64,000 bases of DNA from assembly GCF_021917145.1 (NCBI RefSeq), contig NC_061082.1:17527462-17591461 (forward strand), written 5' to 3'. Shown here piece after piece: positions 23,874 through 35,197 of this stretch. This DNA comes from Hypomesus transpacificus. Taxonomy: Eukaryota; Chordata; Actinopteri; Osmeriformes; Osmeridae. Under the pieces are notes generated by a model. It ran no database searches. It had not been told where the DNA came from and saw only the letters and a list, made by a program, of their open reading frames with translations. Made by a program: the position numbers and the translations under genes. Position 1 is the first letter of the stretch, and every line of letters starts with the position of its first letter.

Positions 23874-26800
23874 TCAGACGGTCTTAAAGCTGATGAGGTA
23901 GTCTGGGTAGGCCCCGGCGTCGCAGAACACCACGTAGATAAAAGGGTTCTGCAGGCTGTCCACGGCGCAGTCGAACAGGTCGGACCCGGGGTCGCTGGGG
24001 TTCAGGGGGTCAGGCTCCCGGATGCCGCTCCTCCCCTGGCAGGGTTTACCCACCAGGACCCGGGCGCGGTACATGTACTTGAGCCCGCTGGCGTCAGGAT
24101 TGGAGTAGGTGTCCTGGCAGGAGTACCACGTCTCCTTGGCGAAGTAGGTTCCGTTGCCGTACATCGTCGCTGTGGAAGAATCCAAAAAGTCGTCAAACAC
24201 ACAACAGAGGGCCACTAATGTGGTGAAATAAGGGTGTTTTTCTGAACACGCCCGGCTAAGGAGTGTCGTTATCAGACAAGGGTTGTCTTGGTTACCGTTC
24301 CTCCCACAGAAGCTCCTGTTGAAGCCATTGGTGGTGATCTTTTGGCAGATGTCCTTTGTGGTCCCGTGGTAGAGGTTCAGCTCATTCTTGGTTTGGGGGT
24401 ACTTCTGGTCCAGACCTTGTTTCTTCACAGCGTACCTCTGCCATTGGTTCTTGCTCTGAATCCTCTGGATCTGAAGACGAGACCGACATATAGCTAGTGA
24501 AGTCTCTGACATTAGATTCAATTTGAACATTTATGAAACAAGGGTTTTAGAGGATAAAGCACTTGAGCCAGCTCATTAACCTTGACCACTTGGATTTTTT
24601 GTTGCGTCGGAGTTTTTGGATTGTGGCTGGTTTGGAGAAACTCTTTCTCAACACTCTGGTACTCTGATGATAAGGAGATCAGGTCAACAATGGACAGGTC
24701 CTTGGAATCCATTTTGGTCCAGCTTGGCGGAGGTTGGATAACAGCTGTAATGCAATACACACAAAGTCTCACCAAATGTCCCTCACTGCAAACCTTTTGG
24801 GGGCCATCATACAAATACCCTTAAATGTGAGAATCGTTTGACTTCTCTACCTATGTCTCCATCGGCTCTCAGAGTCCTCTTGATGCTGGAAGATCTTCCT
24901 CTGCCGTCTTTCTGCTGCATGGTCTGGAGGTCCACCTTGTACGTATCCCCCTGGTGGGTGTAGGTGAAACTGCCCTTTTTCCCGTGGTAAGCTAGCTCCA
25001 GATCGTAGCTGAGACTGGAGTCCAGCTCCCTCCAGACATCCCCGTCCCCGACCTCCCAGCGCACCGTCTTCCTCAGCCTGCTCTCCTCCTCTGCCCGGCT
25101 CTCCCGGTCCTTGGCCTTCTGAAGGAAGTCCTTGATCTGGAGGACAGAGTCCAGGACGTCCTCCTTCTTCCCCGAGATGGTCACCCCATCCTGGGACGCG
25201 GCCACCAGGACCTGCACCTGGTTCTTCCGGCTGAGGGCCACGATGGCCTCCTTCTCAGGCTCCAGGAGGAGGCCCAGGTGGCTGGAAGGCACCAGCTGGC
25301 TGACACACTCCTCTGAGAGGAAGGAATCCAGGTGTGCCTTCACCTGGGCCAGGCTGGCTGGAGTGAGGCCGCACAGCTGGACCTCCATGCTGGGGAAAGG
25401 CACAGCAGCAGTAGCCTGCTCCAGGCACACTGGATGTTTGGTAAAAGTCTGAACGGAAGTGGTTTGGGCAGGTTTGGTAAGGGTGGAAGTGGTTTTGGCA
25501 GGTTTCTGGGTGTTTTGGAAGGCATATTTTTGTGTGTTTTTAGTGGCTGAAGGAAAAGGAGAAAGTCCACAAATTAGGAGTAGTAATTCTCATAGAGATT
25601 AACTAATAAAATCACTTGTAGTAGGAGTGTGGCACATTCTATCTTGTGCTACAGAATGTTTTGGTTTTGAATGACAGAATGACAGCCTTCTCTGCTGACC
25701 AGACTTACCACTGGGTTTGGGGGTCACCTTCTTGTACTGCTTCATAACCTCCTCAAAGTCCTTCATCATCGCAGCTTGAAATACAACTATGTGTATGGTG
25801 GAGACAGAGGGCTTCCTGAAGGTCAGCAGATAGTCTGCTATCGCCGCCATCATGGCATTTCCCACCTGCAAAGCTCCTAAACTGCCGGCACCTGTACAAG
25901 GATTTTACAAAAACACGACACTGACCTGATCTGAGGTAAACATCTGTGTCCATCATCATTATATGTCTATATAATGATGTGATGTGTATATAATGATATA
26001 ACATAATCTATGTATATATGTCATATTATTGTTATATAATCCACACATTGTGACATGAGAATACAACGTCATGACATGAATAGGACTAGAGATAGGAGGG
26101 AAGACAGCAACACTCATGCGCACCTGTTCCCAGAGCTGGGAAAGAGACTGACTGGACCTTCTGGTCTTCACACATCTTCAGGGCTGTAACCATGGAGCTG
26201 GTGATGTCGCCTTGCTTGGTCCTTCCCACCATGTGCATGATGTGCTTGCTGTGGAGATTCCCAGGCTTGGTGAGCACCACAGCATCATCGGGTTGTTTGC
26301 CTGATAAATAAATCGTGGGGGGAAATTCACTGAAATGTAGAAGACCGTCTAAAATACAAGACTGTTTAAACTACAAGCACAATACAAGATTAATGTGATT
26401 AAAGCTGTAGTTATACGACTCAAGGTAGTGGGGTTTATAGGAGAAGCAAACTCATACCTAGAGCTTCACACTCATCCACCACGGCCTGTCCTGCAGCTTT
26501 ATGGATGGCCCCCGACACACCTATGCAGGAAACACAGTGAGTTGTTCAGCCAATAACACCTCTGATGCAAAAAATATCCCATGGCTGTCAATCAAATTCC
26601 TTGATAAAAAAAAAGTTCTGTTCAGGCTGATGTACTGTAAATAAACTGTGTTTTTTGGACCGAATTGCAAGAACACGCAGCCTGTTGTGATTGGCTGCTG
26701 AGAGAGGAGAAACAGGAAGCTGACCTGTCTTCAGGTCGAGGGTGGCGTTCGTGCTGTTCACAATGACGTCAGTCTTCTCCTTGGTAATGTCACCATGAAG

Positions 26801-29800
26801 CACTTTAACTTTTATTGGCCCAATTATGGCTTCAACTGTGTTGACTGAGCAAACAGAGGATCAAAAAGCAGACTACTAAACAGACTTCTCGTGTGTATGG
26901 TTTGAAACCATGTGGAGTGTATGAATGGTTTACTGACTTTGCTGACTGCTGTCGTCACTCTCAGAGTCTGTTGTCCATGCATCACTGTCATCATCCTCAT
27001 TACTGCTATCTTCATCCTAGATTACAGTCAGAAAAACATAACTAGAACGTTTTACGCAGCAGTAAACTGAACATTCTTCAGAAATGCCGACCATCCAATA
27101 TCAACATTTGAATGAGCAGATAAACCGAATAAATCTGGAATGTTCCAGCAGGGTGTTAATTCAGATGTTTCTAAACATTTGAGATACCATGTGGCTGGAG
27201 GTCCAGAGGGAGAAGCCCTGCTTAAAGGCCTGCAGGATCGGATCCTGGTCCACCAGCAGGTAGATGAACCTGACCACGGAAGTGGTGGGAAGCTGGGAGA
27301 GATGGTTGTCGATGCCCTGGAGAATGGCACCCACAGAATCCGCCCCTGATAAGCCACCACCACCTGTCACAGGGGCAGTTACATCAGACTTTTAGGACCA
27401 AATTATCTAAAGTAGTCATGTCATCACTAAGCAACATGCAGGGTCTGTAACTGGGAGCTCTTAATCTGTAGTCGAATGCTCTACCACTGAGCTATACCCA
27501 TCCCCATAACATGGAAAGTGCATTTAATGACATGAACTGGGGTGGTTGGATGAATTCAGTCCCATCAAAGACGCTGTTCAGAAGTGGACCTGAACCCAGC
27601 TGAGTCATGCAGTCTCGAGGATGACCAGGTGGGTGTTCCTACCTGTTCCCACAGCGGGGAAGGAGACGGTGGTGATCTGCTTCTCCTCACAGCGCTCCAA
27701 CACCTTGGTCACTCGCACGGTGGCGTCCACCACAGAGTGAGGCCCCAGCATGTGCAGGATGAAGTCGCACCGTAAATCCCCTCCGCTGGTCACTCCTGCC
27801 TTGTGGCCCTTCAGAGGCCCTGCAGGGGAACAGAAGAAGAAAGGGTACATCACAACTTTCACATCTCTAACTGCTTTGAACCAGCCAGTGACTGTTAACA
27901 GCCGAGCCTCAACTGAGCTCGACTGAGAAAAATGTTGTAATGGAATGTACAGCAGATGCTTCTATCCAAAGCTATGGGGGGATTTGAACCTGTGACTTCT
28001 GCAGTTGAAAGGCTCGAAAACGTCAAACAAACACTACCACTGCAGTCGAAGGCTCTACCAAAGCTTCTACCACTGAGCTACTTAGCCACTTAGCTTAATT
28101 GCAGGTAAAGTCTAAGCCTGGTCCTAGAGATAAACCAGCCAGCGTCCCAGGAGCCAGAGAGGGTTATCTGAAGGAGAGAGCTGCTTACGGATCATCTTGT
28201 ACTCCTGCTCCATGGCACTCCCGGCAGCTTTGGTGATGGCCCCAGAGACTCCTGAAACAACAACAAGAGAGCAGGTTGGAGAGATCCGGGCACCTGCTCT
28301 TCCTCAGGTAGACTCACTCTAAAGATGTAGACAGCCATTCACCTGCCGTCAAATACTATTCAATACATGTCATGACATGTGAGTTTCGTGATTTTGAGTG
28401 TGTGATGTTGTTGGATGAATATGCCCACCTCCTGTTAGGTTGAGGTCAGAATTGGTAGTGTTCACAATTCCTTGGACTGTTTCCTTGGTGATATCGCCTT
28501 TCCTAACCTCGATTTTGATGCCGTGGATCATCACTTGGGTAAATGAATCAACTTTTAGCAAGATTACTTGATTTACCCCCAACACATAAAAAATATGGAG
28601 TTTGAGTTTATGAGAAGGATGCACAAACATTCTGATGTGAGATAAAGGTAAAGTGTCGAACCTTGACTTGAGGGAAGTTTGGATTGAGCAGGTGCAGCCT
28701 TTGGCTGGACAAATAACAAATGACAAGTTACATCTCTAATCTGTAAACACACAGAGCTACTAAAACAGCTGACCTAATTGTAATCTCTGAACGACTATGG
28801 CTATTATGAATATGAGTGCGTTTTAACGAGAGCTACCTTTTTAGGACGCTGCATTCTCCTATTCAATTTGGTCAAAAAGTCGTTCATAGGGTCATAAACC
28901 TTCTGCTCAAAAGACACAATGAAGACCTCTCTGATGCTGGACGAGGCTGTCTGAGACGTGTGGTTATCCAGGGCCTCCAGTATTGCTAACAGGGATAGTT
29001 TGGGGTCCATGCCACCTCTCCCTAAAGTACAACACAGACACAAAAAAAACGACTTTAGGAAGAAACCCTAACCCGCTGGCAGGAAATAAATCACAACAAC
29101 CAACCACAGAGTTTGAAATAGCATCAATATCTGTGTGAGTAAATATATAGATTAACAATGAATGAAATGGTGTACTGATCCATTTGCATGCTCTAAGCCT
29201 CACCACCTTGAAAGCACAACATTCCTGTGTCTGTGCGGAGGCTTAACAGTACCTGTGCCGATTGCGGGGACAGACACACTGACAGCTTGCTTGCTGTCAC
29301 ACAGCTTGAACACCTTCTCCATAGAGGCCTTGATATCTGCAGGGACACCAGTCCCGACCATCTGAGCGATGTGTTTACATTTCAGGTTTCCTCCCCCGGT
29401 GAGCACGACACCGCCATTATTCAGAGGACCTGTTGAAACATTCACTGTTAAGGTACATTTATAGCATACAAAATATCAGGTTGACCTGTGTGCTTTGAGG
29501 TTGTTTCATTATCATGTAATGTCCGCTACGGTATTTGTTTACCTAATGTTTTACATTCGTCCACAACTGATTGTCCGGCGGCTTTTAGGATGGCCGCAGA
29601 CACACCTGTAAAAATCATGACAAAGCAGATTTACACTTGAAGATTCACACAACTGGAAAGGCTAGTTTCAGAAAAAAACGATATAATCAAATGCACAAAA
29701 CAACCCCCACCCCCCAAAAAAACTAAAAGAAACAGAATTAACAGAACTGACTTACCAGAATTCAGGTTTAGATTCTGGTTGTTGGAATTGACAATGACAT

Positions 29801-32800
29801 CCACAGTCTCTTTGGTGATGTCTCCCATCTTAATGTTCACAGAGACCTGAGAGACTGCATAGACAAAACCAGGGTAAGAACCTGTCTGAGAAATGAAGGC
29901 TTAGTTGAAAGTGTAAGGTTGCTATAACGTTATTAATGGCTCAAGGAGATGAACTGGCTTACCTTGTAGGGGCGGTGCTGAGTTTTGTGATGCTGAGCCT
30001 TGCGTGACAGTTGTTGTCTGTGCAGTAGTAGAAGTGGTTGCTGTGTTTGACACTGTCGTTTGATGATAGCCCTGTTTAACACCGCAAGGTAGTGTTAGTC
30101 CATTTGAGTACATGCTTGATGCCATAACGACTTTTTCCACAGAAACACCAAGGAATACGCCTTGTGACATTTATATACCAGGAAAGACCTGGCTGCATGG
30201 TGTCACTAAGCTGAATTTAGTAACCAGATACAGTGTTCCTGAGAAGAAGGAAGAACTCACCAAGGCTTCAATGGCTGATTGGAAGTCCGCAACTAACTTG
30301 GCATCAGTTTCTATGATATTTATGTTCTTCAGGTTCTGGCTAGATGCCTGAAGGCCGTTAATGAACTGAAGAATTCCCCTCGTCACTGCTCTGCCGCTCT
30401 CTTTGACGGGAAACCCAAAGGGGCCACACCCTAGCGCTGGCATCCCAACAGAGGTGCACATCCTGTTGTCTGCCTTGATGAGACTGTCGTGTACTGCTGC
30501 CTCCAGATAGGTGATATTCTGAGGTGAGGACCCCCAAACAGGTATACCAGCATAGAGGAGCAGCTTTGCCTTGAGGGTGCCTGTGTTCGACTCAACCACA
30601 TCTCCGGCCAGTAAACTCTGTTTCTCCTTCAGGCATTTGTCAAGAACCTTCTTGATCTCGGGACCCCCAGATTGTAGAAACTGCCGGGCGATTAGGTTAT
30701 CCAACGCCAAGCCGCTCAGTGGACAAACTAAAGCATCTGATGCATGTTGGGAAATATTATCTTGAGTAATGGTTAAAGTGATGATGCCTTTTATATCATA
30801 GCTGTGCTTCTGAGGAACCATAGCCACTTGTAGCCTTAGGTGCAGATCGCATTTCAATTCTTTGGCTTTTGCCTTTAGAGCTACTTCGTTCTTTTCTAGG
30901 GCTTTGGACTCTCCAGCTTTTGCATACACGTGCTTCTCGGCAGTAATTGCACTGACCCGAAGTTTCACAGTTTGTACGGCCTCTTTGATCTTCTCACTTG
31001 CCGCCGTGACCTTAAGACAGGGGGAGTTTGCATTTTTACACGCTAGAATAGTCACCCCCAAGGCCTTGAGATTGGGGTCGTCAGAAATACCCATGCAAGA
31101 CTCGGCGTACTCTACTTCTTCGAGTGAACTGAGAGGGACGTCCTCTGTCGTGGGCTTCTTGTTCTCCAGGTATCCAGTTATCTTGCTCAGCATGTCTGCC
31201 ACCACACTGGAGACACCACAAATGCCGATCTTTGTAACTGAGGAAGAGATGCTGACATCTTTGTCGTTCCCACTGGTTTCAAGGTCACTGGTCAGATCTG
31301 TTAGGAACTGCCTCCACTGTTCACAGTTGGTCACATTGTTCTGCTCTAAGGTGAGTTCGATGACCTCCTCTTTGATGACTTTGTGGAGTTTGTCTTCGGC
31401 TATCTGGATTTCATCTTGTTCTCCGAGGATCTTTATTGACTTATCGACACAGAGAAATACACACGAAATCGGATGGAAGTGGTCCCTTTCAAACTTCTTC
31501 AGGTCCAGCGACATCATGAAGTTTACGAGAGGGCCAGAGAGATCAAGCTCCTTACCTTGGACATTCATCTGAATTTCTTTTATGACCCTCTCTGCTGTGT
31601 TCATCTTGTCCTTCAAACCCTTCACACATATGCTTTCATCTTCTTTGGACAGTTCCACATCTGCTACTTTGCCAGAGATACGGTTCCAGATGAAATCCAT
31701 CTCCTCCTTGGAACCCAGGACGATCTTAGATTCTCTGGTGTCCCTCTCCGTCTCCAGATCTTCTCTGGCCTTCTTCACCATGCCCTCCAACTCCTCCATG
31801 ACGCCCCCCACCTCAGCTTGCGTTCCCACCACCACAATCTCAGACGTGCCTCTGCTGTAGGACACTCTGGCGTTAGGGCGGTTCAACCCAAGGCAATCTC
31901 TTTCAACTCTCTCCCAGACCTCCATGGCAGACGGCAGCTTGGTCTTCTTGTACTTCTCCAACAGGGCCAGGGCTTCTCTGCGGGCGTTCCCTTCCCACGC
32001 AGGGCCCAGACGCAGCGCCCCCAGAGAGTCCTTCTCCATGGTCATCTGGAGCTCCAACTGAGGAGGGTCAGCGGCCATGTTGATCGAGGCACCAGCGTGA
32101 ACCTTGTCCAACGCGGCCTTCATCTCTTGCTCGCGTCCCTCATCACTGCTTATGAAGCCCAGGACGGCAGAGCAGAGAGGGATGGCCACCTTTGTGGGGA
32201 AGTCTGGTTGCAGAGCTGGGTCTCCGCGGAGAACCTTCTGCAGACTGGAGTAGAAGAGCTGTGCTGTGAGGTGTACCCCGGTGAGAATGTGTTTCTGCTC
32301 CACCACCTTGCTTGCAACTGTGACAGAAAAACAACCAACCCATTGATGAAACGTGAGGATATAATGCCCGGTGTTGACATGAATAGAATAGTCAGAACAT
32401 CAGAATATCGCAATAGTTTGAATGTACACAAAATTGATTGAGCACGCATTCTTTTTTGTTACGAGGCATTTCATGCTTGTGACAACATGATGCCACGTTT
32501 TTTCAATGTACAGTTGTGTTCAAATCAAGCGTGAACCAGTGTATTTTGGATGACCTACCGTGACTCTCCTTAAAGGTTATGACAACGCTCTTGTGTTTAG
32601 TGACCCAGATCAGCGAGGCGATTTCTCCTCCTTTACTTCTCTTGTTGGAGAAATAGAGACTAATGGTCTCCTCGTTGAGGCGGCTCATGTCTCCCTGGAC
32701 AAGCACAGAGTCAGTCTGCTCCAACCCACAGGCTGCAATCTCCAAACCCTGGACCTTCTTACTGTTGCATTTCTTGAGGAAGGACTTTCCATCTGTATGC

Positions 32801-34968
32801 GTGACAAATGGACCAGTTTCCTTATCATTACACTCTGCTGTTTGGAGATTCACAATTCCTTCGTATTCTTTCTGAGTGGAAATGCATGAATATCATGTTA
32901 ATATCAACCCACCGATGTCCTCTTTGAAGGTGACCAGAATTCTGTCTCCATCGTCAAGTGTTTCCCAGACGTTCTCTGCCGCTTGGCTACAGCTGCCAAT
33001 GTACAGAGATATGATGTCGCGTTTGATGTTGTCGTCGAAGCCGCTGAGGATGAAGCGCCTGGGGTCCAGCTTGCCCTCCTCGACATTCTCCTCGTGTAGC
33101 TCCACTGAGATGCCGTAGGAGTGTTCCTTCCTAGCCAGGATCTTCTCCACATCTGGGTGAACAGTTAGTGTTCAGAGCTTCTCCACATCTGGGTGATTTT
33201 ACATTTACATTTATGCATTTAGCAGACGCTTTTATCCAAAGCGACTTCCAAGAGAGAGCAGTTAGTGTTCAGAGCTTTGTGGGTTTTTTTAAAACATATT
33301 TTATCCCCTTAGTATTAGTTAGACTTTGTACATTACTTATTTACGATTCTTGTAATGTGTGCACGTTACTACCACAGTAAATTCCTTATCTGTGTGAACT
33401 TTCATGGTGAATAAAACCAATTCTGATTCTGAAATCATGTCAGAATATGCATGCATGCATGCATCAAAGAAATAATGACATATGTATTATTTTGATGTTA
33501 TGAAAAATGTTGTTGGGGTTACTTAGTGAACAGATCTTGACGTATACAGCAACTCTGGGGAAGTCAAATGAAACCATTTCTAATGACAGTAAGCTTGTTG
33601 TTTCCACATAAGTATTTCCTCATTCATTCTTTCGTTCTCTATTGCCACGGTGATAAGTGATGTGATGAGTCATGCTGTTTTACAGTCCACACATTTCTGC
33701 CAAGGCGTAAGCAGAGCTTTATCCAATCAGCTGAAATCTACTTGCATAAAGACGGTCAGATTGCTGAGCGGTTAGGGAGTCGGGCTATTAATCAGAAGGT
33801 TGTTGGCTTGATTCCCCGGTGTGCCAAATGACGTTGTGTCCTTGGGCGAGGCACTTTACCCTACTTGCCTTGGGGAGAATGTCCCTGTACCCACTGTAAG
33901 TCGCTCTGGATAAGAGCGTCTGCTAAATGACTAAATGTAAATAAACTGAGAATTATGATTCTGTATTTTTCTAGTCTTACTGTATGTAGCACCGTAAAAA
34001 AGTCAAGACAATTACTACAAACAAACTTACCTGACCGGTTAGACAGTTTGAGGATCCAGGTCTTCTTGCTATGCTTAATAAGACGATACTCTGGCACAAA
34101 CTGTTCAAAGTACATTTCAAGGATCTCTTTGTCTTCACCAGGGTGTCGGACCAGTAGTGAGAAGGCCTCTTTCTTTGTATCTTCAACCTTTGCGGTATCT
34201 AAACAATGGAGTACACAAACAATTAGTGTAGACTACACAGAAGTAACCCCCCTATACTACTGTCCATTCTCTGTGAATTACTCCTTGTCCCCCAAGGAAT
34301 AAGGAATATCAATCTCACCTGCTTTGACATTTGGCTCTGGCTGCAAATGTTAAAAGAAATATTAGAGTCAAAGTATTATTTAAATGTAACTATTGATGAC
34401 CTATATATAACACGTAATGAATCGACTAGTAGTCACCTTGTTTTGAGTGCTGGGTACAGACATACCCAGCATTGTGAGTTTGCTGATGTCTGGACGAGGT
34501 AAAACTTTCGGTTTAACTTTTTTCACTTCTGCTTGGTTATCCTTCTCCAGTTTCACATGAAGTTCAATCACTCCCAAAGGTTCTTTAAAGTCAATCTGGT
34601 GTTTTCCTTTTGTTAAAACTTTTTGCATGACTATAGAAGAGATCATGATGAAGTTACAGTGTGTTGGAAAGTGGAGAACTGAACGTTTAACTGGATGTTG
34701 AACTCCACATTTAAAAGGCCTGTGTGATTTAATACATGAACACTACTACTGCACAGATGTAATTTAATTAAGTATTTCATATTGATAAATAATTACCTCC
34801 ATCGTCTTGATAAACGAGCAATGCTTTTCTTTTGTCTCCAGGGTAATCCAGGATGTCCAAAACCTCTCCCCCAGACCGCCTTTTGTTTTTGAAGTACAGA
34901 TCCAACCTCTGTCTTACTTGGTGCAGGTCGTCCGGGAGACCCTCCAAAATAAGCCTTTTTTGCGTCAT
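23874..34968 (-). CDS. parp14: PARP14-like mono-ADP-ribosyltransferase, 26 coding exons, four macrodomains
   Basis: Macro-PARP of interferon and antiviral signalling. Exons (descending): 34797-34968, 34437-34630, 34319-34340, 34031-34198, 32913-33152, 32559-32867, 30261-32317, 29963-30071, 29756-29854, 29543-29605, 29253-29429, 28837-29021, 28662-28704, 28429-28533, 28189-28251, 27643-27819, 27188-27363, 26938-27016, 26725-26844, 26458-26520, 26124-26300, 25709-25891, 24851-25546, 24581-24744, 24296-24470, 23874-24169. All phases join, giving about 2,103 residues (human about 1,801). Start MTQKRLILEGLPDDL opens an RRM-like domain; RRM/KH-like repeats run to about 870. Four macrodomains, a WWE (TVRWE, WRELDSSLSYDLELAY; about 1827-1892) and the catalytic domain follow. 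NLYHGTTKD (His) and GNGTYFA (Tyr) are intact; FIYVVFCD has Ile where PARP1 has Glu, so mono- rather than poly-ADP-ribosylation is expected. The 5' and 3' UTRs were not defined. Confidence 0.93.
24296..24744 (-). other. Catalytic PARP domain, first two exons (with 23874-24169)
   Basis: Exons 24 and 25 hold the start of the ART fold (PPPSWTKMD, then IQRIQSKNQWQRYAVKKQ) and the NAD-binding His in YHGTTKD, followed by NGFNRSFCGRN. The last exon supplies YGNGTYFA, SCQDTYSNPD and the C-terminal AYPDYLISFKTV. The order and spacing match PARP14/PARP15 rather than PARP1. Confidence 0.9.
25709..26844 (-). other. Macrodomain 4 of the parp14-like protein (exons 120-63-177-183 nt)
   Basis: Contains KVLHGDITKEKTDVIVNSTN, GVSGAIHKAAGQAVVDECEA, VVLTKPGNL and VSFPALGTG, the usual ADP-ribose-binding landmarks (GDIT Asp, VNS.N Asn, glycine-rich loop after the Asn, PALGTG loop). 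All inner junctions are phase 1. Confidence 0.88.
26938..27016 (-). other. Acidic linker exon between macrodomains 3 and 4
   Basis: A 79-nt exon reading DEDSSNEDDDSDAWTTDSES and a Ser/Gln-rich end. It enters at phase 0 and leaves at phase 1, which restores the phase needed by macrodomain 4. Likely a flexible linker and a possible casein-kinase substrate (inference from acidic Ser clusters). Confidence 0.7.
27443..27510 (-). other. tRNA-Cys-like fragment in a parp14-like intron
   Basis: The minus strand reads ggtatagctcagtggtagag, then cattcgactacagattaaga, close to the first two thirds of a tRNA-Cys but with ACA in place of the GCA anticodon and no proper T arm. More likely a tRNA-derived retroposon piece or pseudogene than a working tRNA. 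Confidence 0.55.
27985..28085 (-). other. Second tRNA-Cys-like fragment in the next parp14-like intron
   Basis: The minus strand has agctcagtggtagaagcttt, later cttcgactgcagtgg, and ends with cacaggttcaaatccccc, a B-box-like T arm. The two halves are separated by about 40 extra bases. It is not a functional tRNA; it fits a tRNA-headed SINE or a rearranged pseudogene. Confidence 0.5.
28837..29854 (-). other. Macrodomain 2 of the parp14-like protein (exons 99-63-177-185 nt)
   Basis: Contains KMGDITKETVDVIVNSNNQN, GVSAAILKAAGQSVVDECKT, VVLTGGGNLKCKHIAQMVG and VSVPAIGTG. The key Asp, Asn and Gly positions are kept, so it should bind ADP-ribose. The last exon ends MQRPKK and is followed by a 43-nt Pro/Ser-rich spacer exon (28662-28704) with an unusual gttcga donor. 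Confidence 0.88.
30261..32317 (-). other. Giant 2,057-nt exon: KH-like repeats plus macrodomain 1
   Basis: One exon encodes about 686 residues. The first two thirds are alternating alpha/beta KH-like segments typical of PARP14. The last third is a macrodomain (from about ITLTITQDNISQHASDALVC to GILQFINGLQ) with GMPALGCGPFGFP as the loop before the last helix. The usual VN..N motif is replaced by VCPLSG, so ADP-ribose binding may be lost. No intron interrupts this macrodomain, unlike the other three. Confidence 0.8.
33178..33277 (-). repeat. Duplicated splice-acceptor segment next to a SINE tail, intron 4 of the parp14-like gene
   Basis: cttctccacatctgggtga occurs at 33142-33160 (start of exon 5 with its acceptor) and identically at 33178-33196. 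Between and beyond, cagttagtgttcagagctt occurs at 33162-33180 and 33259-33277. In the second interval sits a reversed SINE tail (catttatgcatttagcagac, then gcttttatccaaagcgactt). The pattern points to a small tandem duplication combined with a retroposon insertion. Confidence 0.8.
33753..33941 (+). mobile_element. tRNA-derived SINE copy (about 190 bp)
   Basis: The head has tgctgagcggttaggg (A box) and ggcttgattccccgg (B box, one base off). The body has tccttgggcgaggcacttta, and the tail is taagtcgctctggataagag cgtctgctaaatgac plus taaatgtaa. It lies within intron 4 of the parp14-like gene, antisense to it. Confidence 0.88.
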
Positions 34969-35156
34969 TTTGTCAGCCTGTCAGTCCGTAATTCAGTAAC
35001 AACAGATTGGGTCCTGGGTCCCGCATCTGCCGCACCAAATAACTACACTTTACTGAAAAGCGCTTGGAAATGCTGTTCCGGTCAACTCCCAAGTCCTCTT
35101 AAATTAACTTGTTAGCGATTTACAATGCAATGGAAAAACCCTATACAGCTGTAGTT

Positions 35157-35170
35157 AACTTTCACTTTTG
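35157..35170 (-). promoter_or_regulatory. ISRE-like element
   Basis: The minus strand reads caaaagtgaaagtt, close to the interferon-stimulated response element core GAAANNGAAA (one mismatch at the first base). It is 189 bp upstream of the parp14-like ATG and about 200 bp upstream of the nmi-like ATG. Both families are classic interferon-induced genes in other vertebrates. Confidence 0.6.
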
Positions 35171-35188
35171 ATTTTGGACCCATGTGAC

Positions 35189-35197
35189 TTCTGGGAA
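35189..35197 (+). promoter_or_regulatory. GAS-like element (STAT site)
   Basis: ttctgggaa fits TTCNNNGAA exactly and lies 19 bp from the ISRE-like site. The pairing of ISRE and GAS is common in promoters answering both type I and type II interferon; function here is inferred. Confidence 0.5.

Larger units (their letters stand above)
27188..28533 (-). other. Macrodomain 3 of the parp14-like protein (exons 105-63-177-176 nt)
   Basis: Contains RKGDITKETVQGIVNTTNSD, GVSGAITKAAGSAMEQEYKM, VTSGGDLRCDFILHMLG and VSFPAVGTG. The exon pattern is parallel to the flanking macrodomains. The last exon ends at a gtatct donor directly after the codons for SSHM. Confidence 0.88.

Noticed and set aside
27443..27510. 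Functional tRNA-Cys gene
   Set aside because: The anticodon position reads ACA rather than GCA and the T arm and acceptor do not pair.
31473..32441. 322-codon plus-strand frame
   Set aside because: It is the antisense shadow of the giant parp14-like exon.
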